Notes: generated by a model not told the origin, from the letters alone. Positions 1 through 11,271 are shown, counted from the stretch's first letter. The stretch is DNA of 64,000 bases from Burkholderiales bacterium (GCA_020854035.1 JADZGE010000009.1:1-64000), one strand, 5' to 3'. Translations and numbers: made by a program.

Positions 1-186
1 AGTGGTAGGCGCACACTTAGACTAACAGGAGAAGGCCGAACCTGGTGCGGCTGGAGAGAGGAGTAACGGCAGCCCGCGCCGCGGGCCGTGTTAGGCTAAT
101 CTACCGGCGTGGAAATTCAGGCTAGCCGATGAGACCGGCGCGCTCAAACGGGCTTCCGGCAGCCGCCCGCGCCCGGTCATGCAACA

Positions 187-203
187 GGTTCTAGAATAGG
201 CGG
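187..203 (+). promoter_or_regulatory. Putative -10 element for a leaderless or near-leaderless transcript
   Basis: The sequence GGTTCTAGAAT contains a -10-like hexamer TAGAAT at 192-197, and the ATG of the ABC ATPase follows after only six bases. Transcription would start at or next to the start codon. The -35 region is GC-rich and unconvincing. The same block with the same six-base gap precedes the start at 32689. The rest of 1-186 shows no gene that I can support. Confidence 0.4.
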
Positions 204-866
204 ATGCTCAAGGTCGCAGGGCTGTCCCGAGCCTTCGGCGGTGCTCGACCACGACAGGTTCTGCGCGGCATCGGGCTGGAACTCGCCTCCGGAGAGTATG
301 TCGCCATCGTGGGCGAATCCGGCGTCGGCAAGTCGACGTTGCTCAACCTGATCGCCGGCCTGGACGAACCCGACGGCGGCAGCGTGATCTTCGACGGCGT
401 CGACATCACCGCGCTCGCCGAACCGGAGCGTACCCTGCTGCGACGCCGGCGGATGGGGTTCGTGTTCCAGGCGATACACCTGATGCCGCATCTCACCGTC
501 GTGGAAAACGTGGCGCTGCCGCTCGCGCTGAACGGGGTCGCCCCCCGCGAGCGCGCGGCGCGCGCCGCGCTCGCCCTGGCGGAGGTCGGCCTGCCCGACG
601 CGGGAGCGTCCTTTCCCCGGCAACTCTCGGGCGGCGAGATGCAGCGCGCCGCGATCGCCCGGGCGCTCGTGCACCGTCCGCGGCTCCTGCTCGCCGACGA
701 GCCTACCGGCAACCTCGACCGGGACTCCGCGGACCACGTACTCGCGCTGCTGCGCGTGCAGGTCAAGCGGGAAGGCGCCGCCGGCATACTCGTGACGCAT
801 TCCGCGCGCGCGGCCGCGAGCGCCGATCGCACGCTCACACTGACCGCGGACGGCCTGCGGGGATAA
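204..866 (+). CDS. ABC transporter ATP-binding protein, LolD/MacB type
   Basis: This is a 220-residue ATPase of the LolD/FtsE/MacB (YbbA-like) group, which powers extrusion of lipids, lipoproteins or peptides and does not import solutes. Walker A (GESGVGKST) lies at residues 37-45, the Q-loop at Gln89, the signature LSGGE at 141-145, Walker B (LLLADEP) at about 161-167, and an H-loop His near residue 199. All catalytic motifs are intact and the length is normal. The stop at 866 is three bases before the GTG of the permease gene, so the two are surely co-transcribed and form one transporter at the inner membrane. The substrate cannot be read from the sequence. Confidence 0.93.
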   Translation: MLKVAGLSRAFGGARPRQVLRGIGLELASGEYVAIVGESGVGKSTLLNLIAGLDEPDGGSVIFDGVDITALAEPERTLLRRRRMGFVFQAIHLMPHLTVVENVALPLALNGVAPRERAARAALALAEVGLPDAGASFPRQLSGGEMQRAAIARALVHRPRLLLADEPTGNLDRDSADHVLALLRVQVKREGAAGILVTHSARAAASADRTLTLTADGLRG

Positions 867-869
867 GCG

Positions 870-3380
870 GTGCGCGCCGCACCACTGCCGCTCTGCCACG
901 CCCTCGTCCTCGGGCCGCTGCGCGAGCATCCCGGCCGATCCGCGCTCGCCGTCGTCGCGATCGCACTCGGGGTGGCCCTGGGAATCGCGGTGCACCTCAT
1001 CAACGCAGCGGCGCAATCCGAGTTCGACGTCGCGGCACGGCGGCTCGCCGGCGAGGCGGATCTCGTGGTGCGGGGCACGCGCGCGGGCTTCGACGATGGG
1101 CTATATTCCCGGATCGCGCGCCTGCCCGCGGTCGCCGCGGCGAACCCCGCGGTCGAAGCCGATGTGCCGCTCGCGGGACGCACCGAGGCATTGCACATAC
1201 TCGGCTTCGACCCGCTGCGCGCCGCCGACGTGCAGCCCGGGATGCTCCCGGAGCGCGCCTCGACCGTGCTCGAACTCTTCGACGCCGACGCCGTAGTCCT
1301 CTCCGCGCCCGCGGCACGCTGGCTCGGCATCGGCGTCGGCGACGAACTGCAGGTCGTGGTCGGCACCGCCGTGGTGGCGCTGCGCGTCGTCGCGCTCCTG
1401 CCTGAAGGCGCCTACCGTCAGCGGCTCGGCATCATGGACGTGGCGGCGGCCCAGTGGCGCCTGGCGCGCCTCGGCAAGTTGAACCGCATCGACCTCAGGC
1501 TGCGGCCGGGGGTGAGCGTCGCGGATTTCCGGCGGGAAGTGCAGGCGCTGCTGCCGGCGGGCGTACACGTCGCGCCCCCGGATGCCGACTCCGGGCGCGC
1601 GGGCGCGCTCACGCGGGCCTACCGCCTCAACCTCGACATGCTCGCGCTCGTCGCGCTTTTCACCGGCGCCTTCCTGGTGTTCTCCTCGCAATCGCTCGCC
1701 CTGCTGCGGCGGCGCTCGCAGCATGCCTTGCTGCGCGCGCTGGGCGTCACCCCCCGCGCGCTCGGCACGTGGCTCGCGCTGGAAGGAGTCGCGCTCGGCG
1801 CGATGGGCGCCGCGCTGGGACTTGCGCTCGGCTCCGGACTCGCGAGCTACGCGCTCGCCACCATCGGCGCGGATCTCGGGGCCGGCTACTTCCGGGCGAT
1901 CGCGGCGAGCGTGCGACCCGACCCGGTCGCGTTCGCGCTGTTCTTCATGCTGGGGACGGCATTCGCGGCGCTCGGCAGCGCGGTGCCGGCGTGGGAGGCC
2001 GCGCACAGCCCTCCCGCGACGGCGTTGCGCGCAGGAGATGCGGAAGAGGCGCTCGCGCCGCTCGGCAGTCCCCGCCGGGGCTTCATCGCCATGGCGGGGG
2101 GCCTCGTGTTGGCCGCCGCGCCGCCCGTGGACGGACTTCCCGTCGCGGGCTACGCCGCGATCGCGCTGGTGCTCCTCGGCGCCGTTCTCGTGATGCCGTG
2201 GCTCGCGAGCGCCTGTCTCGCCCGCTTGCCGCAGCCGGCGGCCGCCATCCCGGCGCTCGCGTTCGGCCAGCTCAAGGCAACCCCGCGCCAGGCGGCGATC
2301 GGCGCTGCCGCCATCGTGACGAGCGTGAGCCTCATGATCTCCATGCTGATCATGGTGAGTTCGTTCCGGGGTTCACTCGAGAACTGGCTCGAGCGCATGC
2401 TGCCCGCCGATCTCTACCTGCGCGCAGCGCGCGGCGGGGACACGACGTTCCTCACCCCGCAGGAACAGGATCGCGTCGCCGCGACGCCGGGCCTCTCGCG
2501 CGTGCAGTTCCTGCGCAGTCAGAGCCTGCTGCTCGATCCGGCGCGCCCGCCGGTGGTGCTGCTCGCCGGCCCCGCCGATGCCGCCCGCGTGCTTCCGGTG
2601 GTCGGCCGCACGGTCACACCCGGTCCCGCGGATCCTCCGCCCGCATGGGCATCCGAGATCGCCGCCGATCTCCACGGCTGGCGGCCCGGCGACCGCGTGA
2701 CGCTCCCGATAGCGGGCGGCGCCGTTGCCTTCACCGTCGCGGGAATCTGGCGCGACTACGTGCGCCAGAGCGGAGCGATCGCGATCGACCGCGCGCTCTA
2801 CGTCCGGCTGACCGGAGATCGCCTCGCCAACGACGCGGCGATCTGGCTCGCCGCGGGCACCGCGCCCGCGCAAGCCGAAAGCGCGCTGCGCGCCCGCCTT
2901 CCCGGGAACGCGGCCGTCGAAATCGCCTCGACCCGCGAACTGCGCGCGCGCTCGCTCGCCATCTTCGATCGCACTTTCGCGATCACTTACGCCCTCGAGA
3001 TCGCGGCCGTATTGATCGGCCTGTTCGGCGTGAGCGTGTCGTTCGGCGCCCAGGCGCTCGCTCGGCGGCGCGAATTCGGCGTGCTCCGCCACCTCGGCAT
3101 GACACGGCGCGAGGTCGCCGCGCTGCTCGCCTGCGACGGCGCGCTCGTAGCCGGACTGGGTGTCGCGTTCGGCGCCGCCACCGGCTGGATCGTGAGTCTC
3201 ATCCTGATCCACGTCGTCAACCGCCAGTCCTTCCGCTGGAGCATGGACCTCCACGTCCCGTGGCTGGCAATCGCCGCGCTCGCCGCGCTGGTCGTGGGCG
3301 CCGCCGTCGTGACCGCGGCCTGGAGCGGCCGGGCGGCGATGAGCGATGACGTCGTGCGCGCGGTCCGCGAGGACTGGTAG
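870..3380 (+). CDS. ABC transporter permease, FtsX-like (duplicated FtsX domains)
   Basis: This is an 836-residue membrane protein of the FtsX/MacB/YbbP class. An N-terminal membrane helix is followed by a long periplasmic part, a first FtsX domain (about residues 260-390), a central region with further helices, a second periplasmic part, and a C-terminal FtsX domain (about 710-830). Permeases of this size with two FtsX units work as one chain with the LolD-like ATPase encoded just upstream. The start is GTG, three bases after the upstream stop. A likely role is release or export of a lipid or lipoprotein from the inner membrane. The AttH-like gene that follows is often found beside such exporters. 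The substrate is unknown. Confidence 0.9.
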   Translation: MRAAPLPLCHALVLGPLREHPGRSALAVVAIALGVALGIAVHLINAAAQSEFDVAARRLAGEADLVVRGTRAGFDDGLYSRIARLPAVAAANPAVEADVPLAGRTEALHILGFDPLRAADVQPGMLPERASTVLELFDADAVVLSAPAARWLGIGVGDELQVVVGTAVVALRVVALLPEGAYRQRLGIMDVAAAQWRLARLGKLNRIDLRLRPGVSVADFRREVQALLPAGVHVAPPDADSGRAGALTRAYRLNLDMLALVALFTGAFLVFSSQSLALLRRRSQHALLRALGVTPRALGTWLALEGVALGAMGAALGLALGSGLASYALATIGADLGAGYFRAIAASVRPDPVAFALFFMLGTAFAALGSAVPAWEAAHSPPATALRAGDAEEALAPLGSPRRGFIAMAGGLVLAAAPPVDGLPVAGYAAIALVLLGAVLVMPWLASACLARLPQPAAAIPALAFGQLKATPRQAAIGAAAIVTSVSLMISMLIMVSSFRGSLENWLERMLPADLYLRAARGGDTTFLTPQEQDRVAATPGLSRVQFLRSQSLLLDPARPPVVLLAGPADAARVLPVVGRTVTPGPADPPPAWASEIAADLHGWRPGDRVTLPIAGGAVAFTVAGIWRDYVRQSGAIAIDRALYVRLTGDRLANDAAIWLAAGTAPAQAESALRARLPGNAAVEIASTRELRARSLAIFDRTFAITYALEIAAVLIGLFGVSVSFGAQALARRREFGVLRHLGMTRREVAALLACDGALVAGLGVAFGAATGWIVSLILIHVVNRQSFRWSMDLHVPWLAIAALAALVVGAAVVTAAWSGRAAMSDDVVRAVREDW

Positions 3381-3403
3381 GGCGCCAAAGTTGATGAGGC
3401 ACC

Positions 3404-3427
3404 GGTGATGCGTGATCGGTGATGGGT
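3404..3427 (+). repeat. Degenerate GTGATG-type short repeat, copy 1
   Basis: Imperfect heptamer units (GGTGATGCGTGATCGGTGATGGGT) span the junction between the permease stop and the attH start. A related stretch in inverted orientation lies at 3529-3553 inside the attH coding region. Confidence 0.5.
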
Positions 3428-4468
3428 AGCGCTATTCCCGTTTCCGGAAGGCGCCGGGCGCTGGCATGGCTCGGCACGGCGTGGATCGCGCGCGCAGCCG
3501 CCGCGCAGGGGGCCACGCCGCCCGCTCCCGTCACCCGTCACTCGTCACCCATCCCGCCGTTCGCACCCGTCGTCCCCGGTTACCGCCTGCAGTTCCCCCG
3601 CGACGAGGGCAGCCATCCCGCATTCCGCATCGAGTGGTGGTACGTGACGGGGTGGCTCGACGCACCGGCGCGCTCGCTCGGATTCCAGGTCACGTTTTTT
3701 CGCGTTCGACCCGGGGCGCGGCACGACAACCCGAGCGCGTTCGCGCCGCATGAAATCATGGTGGCGCACGCTGCGCTCTCGGACCCCGCGCTGGGGAGGC
3801 TCGTCCACGCGCAGCGCGCCGCGCGCACCGCTTTCGATCTGGCGGGGGCGGAGCGCGATCGCATGGCGGCATGGCTCGACGACTGGCGGCTCGCGCGAGA
3901 GGGCTCGCGCATCCGCGCCTCGATCGCGGCGCGCGAACTCACGCTCGCGCTCGACCTCGATGTCGTCGAACCGCCCATCGAACACGGAGAGCACGGTTTA
4001 AGCCGCAAAGGCCCGGCGCCAGCCTCGGCGAGCTATTACTACAGCCTGCCGCATCTCCGAGCGGCGGGGACGATCGTGCGCGGGAACGTGCGCGAAGCCG
4101 TGACGGGCTCCGGGTGGCTCGATCACGAGTGGTCCTCGCAGTACCTTGAACCCGCCGCCGCGGGCTGGGACTGGATCGGCATCAATCTCGACGACGGGGG
4201 CGCGCTGATGGCGTTTCGCATCCGCAACCGCGCGGGCGACCGGCACTGGGCGGGCGGAACGCTGCGGCACGGCAACGGCGAGACCCGGAGCTTTTCGCCG
4301 GCCGAAGTCACCTTCGAACCGCTCAGGCGATGGACATCGACCCGCACGGGGGTCACCTGGCCCGTGTCGTTCCGCGTCACCGCCGGCGGCCTGCGCATCC
4401 TCGTCGAGCCGCTCTTCGACGATCAGGAGAGCGACACGCGGGCGACGACCGGAGCGATCTACTGGTAG
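3422..4468 (+). CDS. AttH/carotenoid 1,2-hydratase-like lipocalin protein, cut short by an in-frame TAG
   Basis: This is an exported protein of the AttH/CrtC family, built of two lipocalin-like beta domains (CrtC N-terminal and Lipocalin_9). I place the start at ATG 3422. A twin-arginine-like signal (GRRRALAWLG...AAAAQG) begins the protein. Family landmarks are the EWWYVTGWL block near residue 70 and the DHEWSSQYL block near 235. The frame meets TAG at 4466-4468 right after TGAIYW. Reading through that codon continues in frame with GAVRVSANGRPVGRG, then LELTGYGRPLQL, and stops at TGA 4553. This is the expected family C-terminus, where a GAG (Glu) is usual after IYW. So about 29 residues are lost by one nonsense change, a sequencing error, or readthrough. 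It probably belongs to one operon with the ABC exporter. Confidence 0.8.
   Translation: MGSAIPVSGRRRALAWLGTAWIARAAAAQGATPPAPVTRHSSPIPPFAPVVPGYRLQFPRDEGSHPAFRIEWWYVTGWLDAPARSLGFQVTFFRVRPGARHDNPSAFAPHEIMVAHAALSDPALGRLVHAQRAARTAFDLAGAERDRMAAWLDDWRLAREGSRIRASIAARELTLALDLDVVEPPIEHGEHGLSRKGPAPASASYYYSLPHLRAAGTIVRGNVREAVTGSGWLDHEWSSQYLEPAAAGWDWIGINLDDGGALMAFRIRNRAGDRHWAGGTLRHGNGETRSFSPAEVTFEPLRRWTSTRTGVTWPVSFRVTAGGLRILVEPLFDDQESDTRATTGAIYW
3529..3553 (-). repeat. Degenerate GTGAYGG-type short repeat inside attH
   Basis: CGTCACCCGTCACTCGTCA and flanking bases encode the peptide VTRHSSPIP near the AttH N-terminus. A close copy at 36569-36590 encodes VTPHSSLAP in an unrelated DUF58 protein, so this is an interspersed repeat that has been translated. 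Confidence 0.5.
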
Positions 4469-4555
4469 GGCGCGGTCAGGGTCTCGGCGAACGGCAGGCC
4501 GGTCGGCCGGGGTTACCTCGAGCTGACCGGCTACGGGCGGCCGCTGCAGCTCTGA
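4469..4555 (+). other. Stranded C-terminal codons of the AttH-like gene
   Basis: Twenty-eight sense codons and a TGA stop continue in the attH frame after the TAG at 4466. The encoded residues match the conserved end of the lipocalin_9 domain, which supports a recent or artefactual stop. The remaining bases up to 4602 separate two convergent genes and show nothing further. Confidence 0.75.
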
Positions 4556-4602
4556 GTTCCCTCCCGGCTTCGAACGGCACCTGTGCGGCGTCGCTGCCGC
4601 GA

Positions 4603-6327
4603 TCAGCCGGCCGCGGCCTCGACGGCAGCGAATTCCGCCCGCGCAAGATTCTCCGCGACACGGCGAATCACGCCAGCCCAGTCGCCTGAATGCTCCTGCC
4701 GGTAGAGCCGCATGGTGGGATACCATCGCGACACGGCATCGTCGAGTCGCCAGCGCCAATCGGGCTGGCACGGCAGCAGCGTCCAGACCGCGCGGCCCAG
4801 CGCGCCGGCAAGGTGCGCTGGTGCGGAATCCACGGATATCAGGAGATCGAGGTTCGCGACAAGCGCCGCCGTGTCCGCGAAATCGCGGAGTTCGCCGCCG
4901 CATGCGACTACCCGCATCCCGTCGGGCGGACTCCCGGCATCGCGCGCGCGCTCGCCGGTCTGGAGGGTCACGAACACCGCATCGCGCCGCGCCGCCGCGA
5001 GGGGCGCAAGGCTCTCGAACCGGATCGAGCGCCGCCAGTCGTTCCCGTGAGTAGAGCGCCCCGCCCAGCACAATCCGATCCTCGGCCCGCCCGCGTGCCG
5101 GCCCAGTTCGTCCCGCCAGGCCGCGACGCGCGCGGGCTCGGCGTGAAGATACGGGACGGCGGCCGGCACTCGTCCGGCGCCGATCCCCAGGCGTAACGGC
5201 AGGCTCGCGACGTAGGTCCAGTAGTCGCACCCGCTCTGCCAGGCCTCCTCGATCTGCGTCACCACGCCCGCCACCCCGGCGAGCGTCGCCGTCAGCACGC
5301 GCATCTCCGGGCTCGCGCCGACCACGACGTCGGCGCCCCGGCGCGCGACGAGGGGCACGAAGCGGGCGAACTGGATGTGATCGCCGTATCCCTGCTCGGT
5401 CAGCACGAGTAGCCGTTTGCCGAGCAGATCCTCGCCCTGCCACATCGGCATGGGCATCATCGGCGGGGTCAGCGCGCCCGGAATCGCGGGATCGCAGCGC
5501 GACTCGTAGAGCTTCCAGCCCTCCGCGAAGTAGCCCTGCCCCAGCAGGCAGAGCGCGAGCTGGTAGCGCGCCACCGCATGCCCCGGGCTGCCTTGCAGCG
5601 CCCGGCGATAGGCCTGCGCCGCCTTCTCCGGCTCGCGCAGCGAGCTCCAGGCATCCCCCAGCGCCACGAGCGCTTCCGGAAATTCCGCCCGGCACGCGAG
5701 CGCCCGCTCGCACGACGCAACGCTCGCCCGTGAATCGTCCAGCCGCTCCTCGACCGTCGCCAGCTCGAACCATCCTTCCGCGTAGCCCGGATCGGCGGCA
5801 ACCGCATCGGCGAGCGCGCGCGCCGCGTCCTCCCAGCGCGCGAGGGCCTTCAGCGCGCGCCCGAGATTAAGATGCGCCTGCGCCATCGCGGGCCGCAGTG
5901 CGATGGCGGCGCGGGACTCCTCCGCCGCCTCCTCGAAACGCCCCTTGCCGAGCAGGGCCAGGCCGTGGTTGTTGCGCGCTTCCGGCGATGACGGATCGAG
6001 TTCCGCCGCCCGCGCGCAGGCGGCCAGTCCCTCGTCGAGCATTCCCCAGCGGCGCAGGATCTCGCCGCGGTTGGTGAGGTAGGCGGCACTCGCGGGCACG
6101 AGCCGGATCGCCTCGTCGATGTACTTCAGTGCAAGGAGCGGATTGCCGCGCTCGGCAAGAACGACGCCCAGCATGTTGAGCGCGTCGGCGTTGCCCGGGA
6201 CACTCTCCAGCGCCCGGCGGTAGAGCGCTTCGGCCTCCGGGAGGCGGTGCTCCTTGAAGCGCTGCAGCGCGAGTTCAAGGGTCGCCTGCACCGCCTGCGC
6301 GGCGCCCGGTCGATCTCCGGGCTGCAT
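4603..6327 (-). CDS. TPR-repeat protein with C-terminal glycosyltransferase-9-like domain
   Basis: A 574-residue protein. The N-terminal half (about residues 10-270) is a run of tetratricopeptide repeats with the usual A/G spacing (EAEALYRRALE, ALNMLGVVLAE, AHLNLGRALKAL). The C-terminal half resembles the ADP-heptose/GT9 glycosyltransferase fold, with an LTEQGYGDHIQFARF block, GLCWAGRSTHGND, and near the end DLLISVDSAPAHLAGALG. Such fusions are common in betaproteobacteria and may glycosylate proteins or surface polymers; the acceptor is unknown. I chose ATG 6327 because it lies eight bases after the stop of the upstream gene; the longer open frame in front of it is antisense-like sequence. 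It is probably co-transcribed with the gene at 6336-6866. Confidence 0.85.
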   Translation of the reverse strand: MQPGDRPGAAQAVQATLELALQRFKEHRLPEAEALYRRALESVPGNADALNMLGVVLAERGNPLLALKYIDEAIRLVPASAAYLTNRGEILRRWGMLDEGLAACARAAELDPSSPEARNNHGLALLGKGRFEEAAEESRAAIALRPAMAQAHLNLGRALKALARWEDAARALADAVAADPGYAEGWFELATVEERLDDSRASVASCERALACRAEFPEALVALGDAWSSLREPEKAAQAYRRALQGSPGHAVARYQLALCLLGQGYFAEGWKLYESRCDPAIPGALTPPMMPMPMWQGEDLLGKRLLVLTEQGYGDHIQFARFVPLVARRGADVVVGASPEMRVLTATLAGVAGVVTQIEEAWQSGCDYWTYVASLPLRLGIGAGRVPAAVPYLHAEPARVAAWRDELGRHAGGPRIGLCWAGRSTHGNDWRRSIRFESLAPLAAARRDAVFVTLQTGERARDAGSPPDGMRVVACGGELRDFADTAALVANLDLLISVDSAPAHLAGALGRAVWTLLPCQPDWRWRLDDAVSRWYPTMRLYRQEHSGDWAGVIRRVAENLARAEFAAVEAAAG

Positions 6328-6335
6328 GCCGGGAA

Positions 6336-6866
6336 TCAGTTGAACCGGCCCGGGCCGGCCGCCGCCGCGGCGGCTGCCTGCGCCGGGGCCCGGGCAATGG
6401 CGAGGTCGATGGCCCAGTCGGCGCTCGCGGCCGCGTCGCGCAGGAGCTTGCCGAAAATGTGGAGCAGGCGCGTATCCAGCGTGATGTCGAGACCCTGACC
6501 CCGCGCCGGATAAAGGCTCAAGACGTACAGGTCTTCGCCGCGCCGCGCGCCCTTGCCGCCTGTCAGGAGTACCGGCGCCTCGCCGAGCGGAAAGTTCCGC
6601 GGCGCCTCCTCGAATCCGCGCGAGAAATCTCCCTGCCGCGAGTAGCCTTCGTGCTGGATCTCCAGCACCGTCCGGCGCAGCGAGGCGTCGAACTGCTGCG
6701 CCACCGCCGCGTCCCACGCCACCATCTGCAGGAGCATGTCCCATAACTGCTTCACGAAGCGGCGCGTCAGCCAGAAGCGGAACTCGGCGCCGTCGGTGGT
6801 GGACAGGCGCATGAGCAGCCGGTCCTCCTGCTCGTCGGCGCGGATCTGGATCTGGTGTATGGCCAT
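6336..6866 (-). CDS. Conserved hypothetical protein (unrecognised)
   Basis: I do not recognise this 176-residue protein. The likely start is ATG 6866 (MAIHQIQIRADEQ); an open frame continues upstream to 6923. No signal peptide or membrane helix is visible. The middle is rich in aromatic and charged residues (FRFWLTRRFVKQLWDML), which suggests a soluble alpha/beta protein. The C-terminal tail is Ala-rich and low in complexity. It sits just upstream of the TPR-glycosyltransferase gene with an eight-base gap, so the two are probably one transcription unit and may share a surface-polysaccharide or flagellar glycosylation role. That link is inference only. Confidence 0.65.
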   Translation of the reverse strand: MAIHQIQIRADEQEDRLLMRLSTTDGAEFRFWLTRRFVKQLWDMLLQMVAWDAAVAQQFDASLRRTVLEIQHEGYSRQGDFSRGFEEAPRNFPLGEAPVLLTGGKGARRGEDLYVLSLYPARGQGLDITLDTRLLHIFGKLLRDAAASADWAIDLAIARAPAQAAAAAAAGPGRFN

Positions 6867-6960
6867 CGACTGCCCGCCATCGGTCCTCAGACGGAAGCTT
6901 AAACCCTTCGGCGACGGGTTCAAGTAGCGCGCGGACGCCCGCCGGCGGGCGGCCGGGCGC

Positions 6961-9549
<2,589 letters not shown>

Positions 9550-9578
9550 GTCGCACCGTAACCTGTTGACTATGAACC

Positions 9579-9606
9579 ATATCGGGTGGCTTGCGCCACT
9601 TTCAAG
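9579..9606 (-). promoter_or_regulatory. Sigma-32 heat-shock promoter of clpB
   Basis: On the minus strand CTTGAAA (9606-9600) is followed after 13 bases by CCCGATAT (9586-9579). This matches the sigma-32 consensus CTTGAAA-N11/16-CCCCATnT at all but one defined position. Transcription would start near 9572, about 23 bases before the clpB ATG. Confidence 0.85.
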
Positions 9607-9645
9607 TGGGTTCCGGAAGGATTTTCAACGGACCCGAGCCATTGC

Positions 9646-9651
9646 TACAAT
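9646..9651 (+). promoter_or_regulatory. Possible -10 box for the YeiH-type exporter gene
   Basis: TACAAT stands 68 bases before the ATG at 9720, in a region shared with the divergent clpB promoter. The matching -35 (TTTCAA at 9623) is poor. A full Shine-Dalgarno AAGGAGG at 9704-9710 fixes the start codon. Confidence 0.35.
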
Positions 9652-9719
9652 ACCCCCGGGGCCGCCGGGAGGATCGGATCGAACGCCCCGCCCGGACCCC
9701 GACAAGGAGGGGACAGGCC

Positions 9720-11246
9720 ATGGCTACTCAGAGCTGGCGTACCGAAGACTGGGTTGCGGTCTACATCGGGTTCTTCATCATCCTTGCCGCGCTTTTCGTC
9801 TTCAGCGGCAAGCTCTTCGACCTCGGGCAGGTGCGGTCGACCTTCCGCTGGACCACCGACGCGCAGATCGCCTCGCGCGCGCCCGGCTGGAGCGCCGCCC
9901 TCGACGGCGTCATCCAGGGCGCCGAGGGAAAGGGCGAGAAGGGCAAGGCGGTCGCGGCGAGCGCGGCCGAACTCAAGGCAGCGCTCGCGAAGAACGAGCG
10001 CAGGGAAATCGAAAAGAGCGCCGGCGCGCTGGCGAAGGCCGGGGGACGCAACACGGTCGCCGGCACGCTCGGCGGCGAAGTGAGGGGACACGCTTCCTCC
10101 ACCGCGGAAAAGGTGTTCTCGGGCGCCAATATCATCAAGGGCGTGTCCGTCGGCATCGGCGGGCTCGTGATCGGCGCGATCGGCTTCGCGATGGTCGGCG
10201 GCAGGGTCGGCGCGTTCCTCGTCGGATTTCCGGCGATCTTCGTCCTCGCCTGGATCGGGCGCATGCTGGCGGGCAACGGACTGTTCGTCGAGTACGGCGT
10301 GGAGTACGTGATCTTCGCGCTGTTGCTGGGCCTGCTCATCAGCAACACCGTCGGCACGCCGAAGTGGCTCGCGCCGGCGGTGCAGACCGAGTACTACATC
10401 AAGACCGGACTGGTGATCCTCGGGGCGGGGCTGCTGTTCATGGAGATCGTCCAGGCTGGCGCGCTGGGGATCATCCAGGCGATCCTGGTGGTGACGGTGG
10501 TGTGGTATCTCTGCTTCTGGATCGCGCGCAAGCTCAAGGTGGACGACGACTTCGCGGCGATGCTCTCCTCGTCGGTCGCGATCTGCGGCGTGTCCGCCGC
10601 GATCGCCACCTGCGGCGCGATACAGGGCGACAAGAAGAAACTCTCCTACGTCACCTCGCTCGTGCTGATCGTCGCCGTGCCGATGATGATCATCATGCCG
10701 TGGCTGGTGAAGGCGTTCCAGATTCCCGACATCGTCGCGGGCGCGTGGCTGGGCGGGACACTCGACACCAGCGCGACGGTGGTCGCGGCGGGCGCGCTCA
10801 TCGGCGATGCGGCGATGAAGACCGGCGTGATCGTGAAGTTCTCGCAGAACGCGCTGATCGGCGTCGCGGCGTTCATCCTGGTCGTGTGGTGGACCTACAA
10901 GGGCACGGCGGTGGGGGCCTCCAGGCCGGGCGCCGGCATCATCTGGGAACGCTTCCCGAAGTTCGTCCTCGGCTTCCTCGTCGCCTCCTTCGTGTTCTCG
11001 TTCCTGCTGCCGACCGAGATGGTGCGGGGCGTCGGCTCCACGCTGAGCGAGCTGCGCACGTGGTGGTTCGCGCTCGCCTTCGTGTGCATCGGGCTCGAGA
11101 CCAAGTTCGTGGACCTTGCGACGATGGAGGGCGGCCGGCCGGCGGTGGCATTCCTCGCCGCGCAGCTCGTGAACGTCTTCTGGACGCTGCTGCTCGCCTA
11201 TCTGCTGTTCGGCGGCGTCCTCTTCCCGGTGCCGGACATCAAGTAG
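9720..11246 (+). CDS. YeiH-family putative sulfate exporter
   Basis: A 508-residue integral membrane protein of the conserved hypothetical 698 / YeiH family, annotated as putative sulfate exporters. The start is ATG 9720, nine bases after a perfect AAGGAGG. Residues 1-145 form an extra N-terminal part: one membrane helix (VYIGFFIILAALFVFSG) followed by an Ala/Lys/Glu-rich stretch that looks helical and soluble. The remaining ~360 residues are the usual ten or so membrane helices with Gly-rich family blocks (GLLISNTVG, LDTSATVVAAGALIG). Typical members are about 340 residues, so the N-terminal addition is unusual though seen in some relatives. If it exports sulfite or sulfate it could serve the sulfur oxidation genes about 35 kb away; that is inference. 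Confidence 0.85.
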   Translation: MATQSWRTEDWVAVYIGFFIILAALFVFSGKLFDLGQVRSTFRWTTDAQIASRAPGWSAALDGVIQGAEGKGEKGKAVAASAAELKAALAKNERREIEKSAGALAKAGGRNTVAGTLGGEVRGHASSTAEKVFSGANIIKGVSVGIGGLVIGAIGFAMVGGRVGAFLVGFPAIFVLAWIGRMLAGNGLFVEYGVEYVIFALLLGLLISNTVGTPKWLAPAVQTEYYIKTGLVILGAGLLFMEIVQAGALGIIQAILVVTVVWYLCFWIARKLKVDDDFAAMLSSSVAICGVSAAIATCGAIQGDKKKLSYVTSLVLIVAVPMMIIMPWLVKAFQIPDIVAGAWLGGTLDTSATVVAAGALIGDAAMKTGVIVKFSQNALIGVAAFILVVWWTYKGTAVGASRPGAGIIWERFPKFVLGFLVASFVFSFLLPTEMVRGVGSTLSELRTWWFALAFVCIGLETKFVDLATMEGGRPAVAFLAAQLVNVFWTLLLAYLLFGGVLFPVPDIK

Positions 11247-11271
11247 GCGCGGCGCCGGGAACCCGGGCCGC

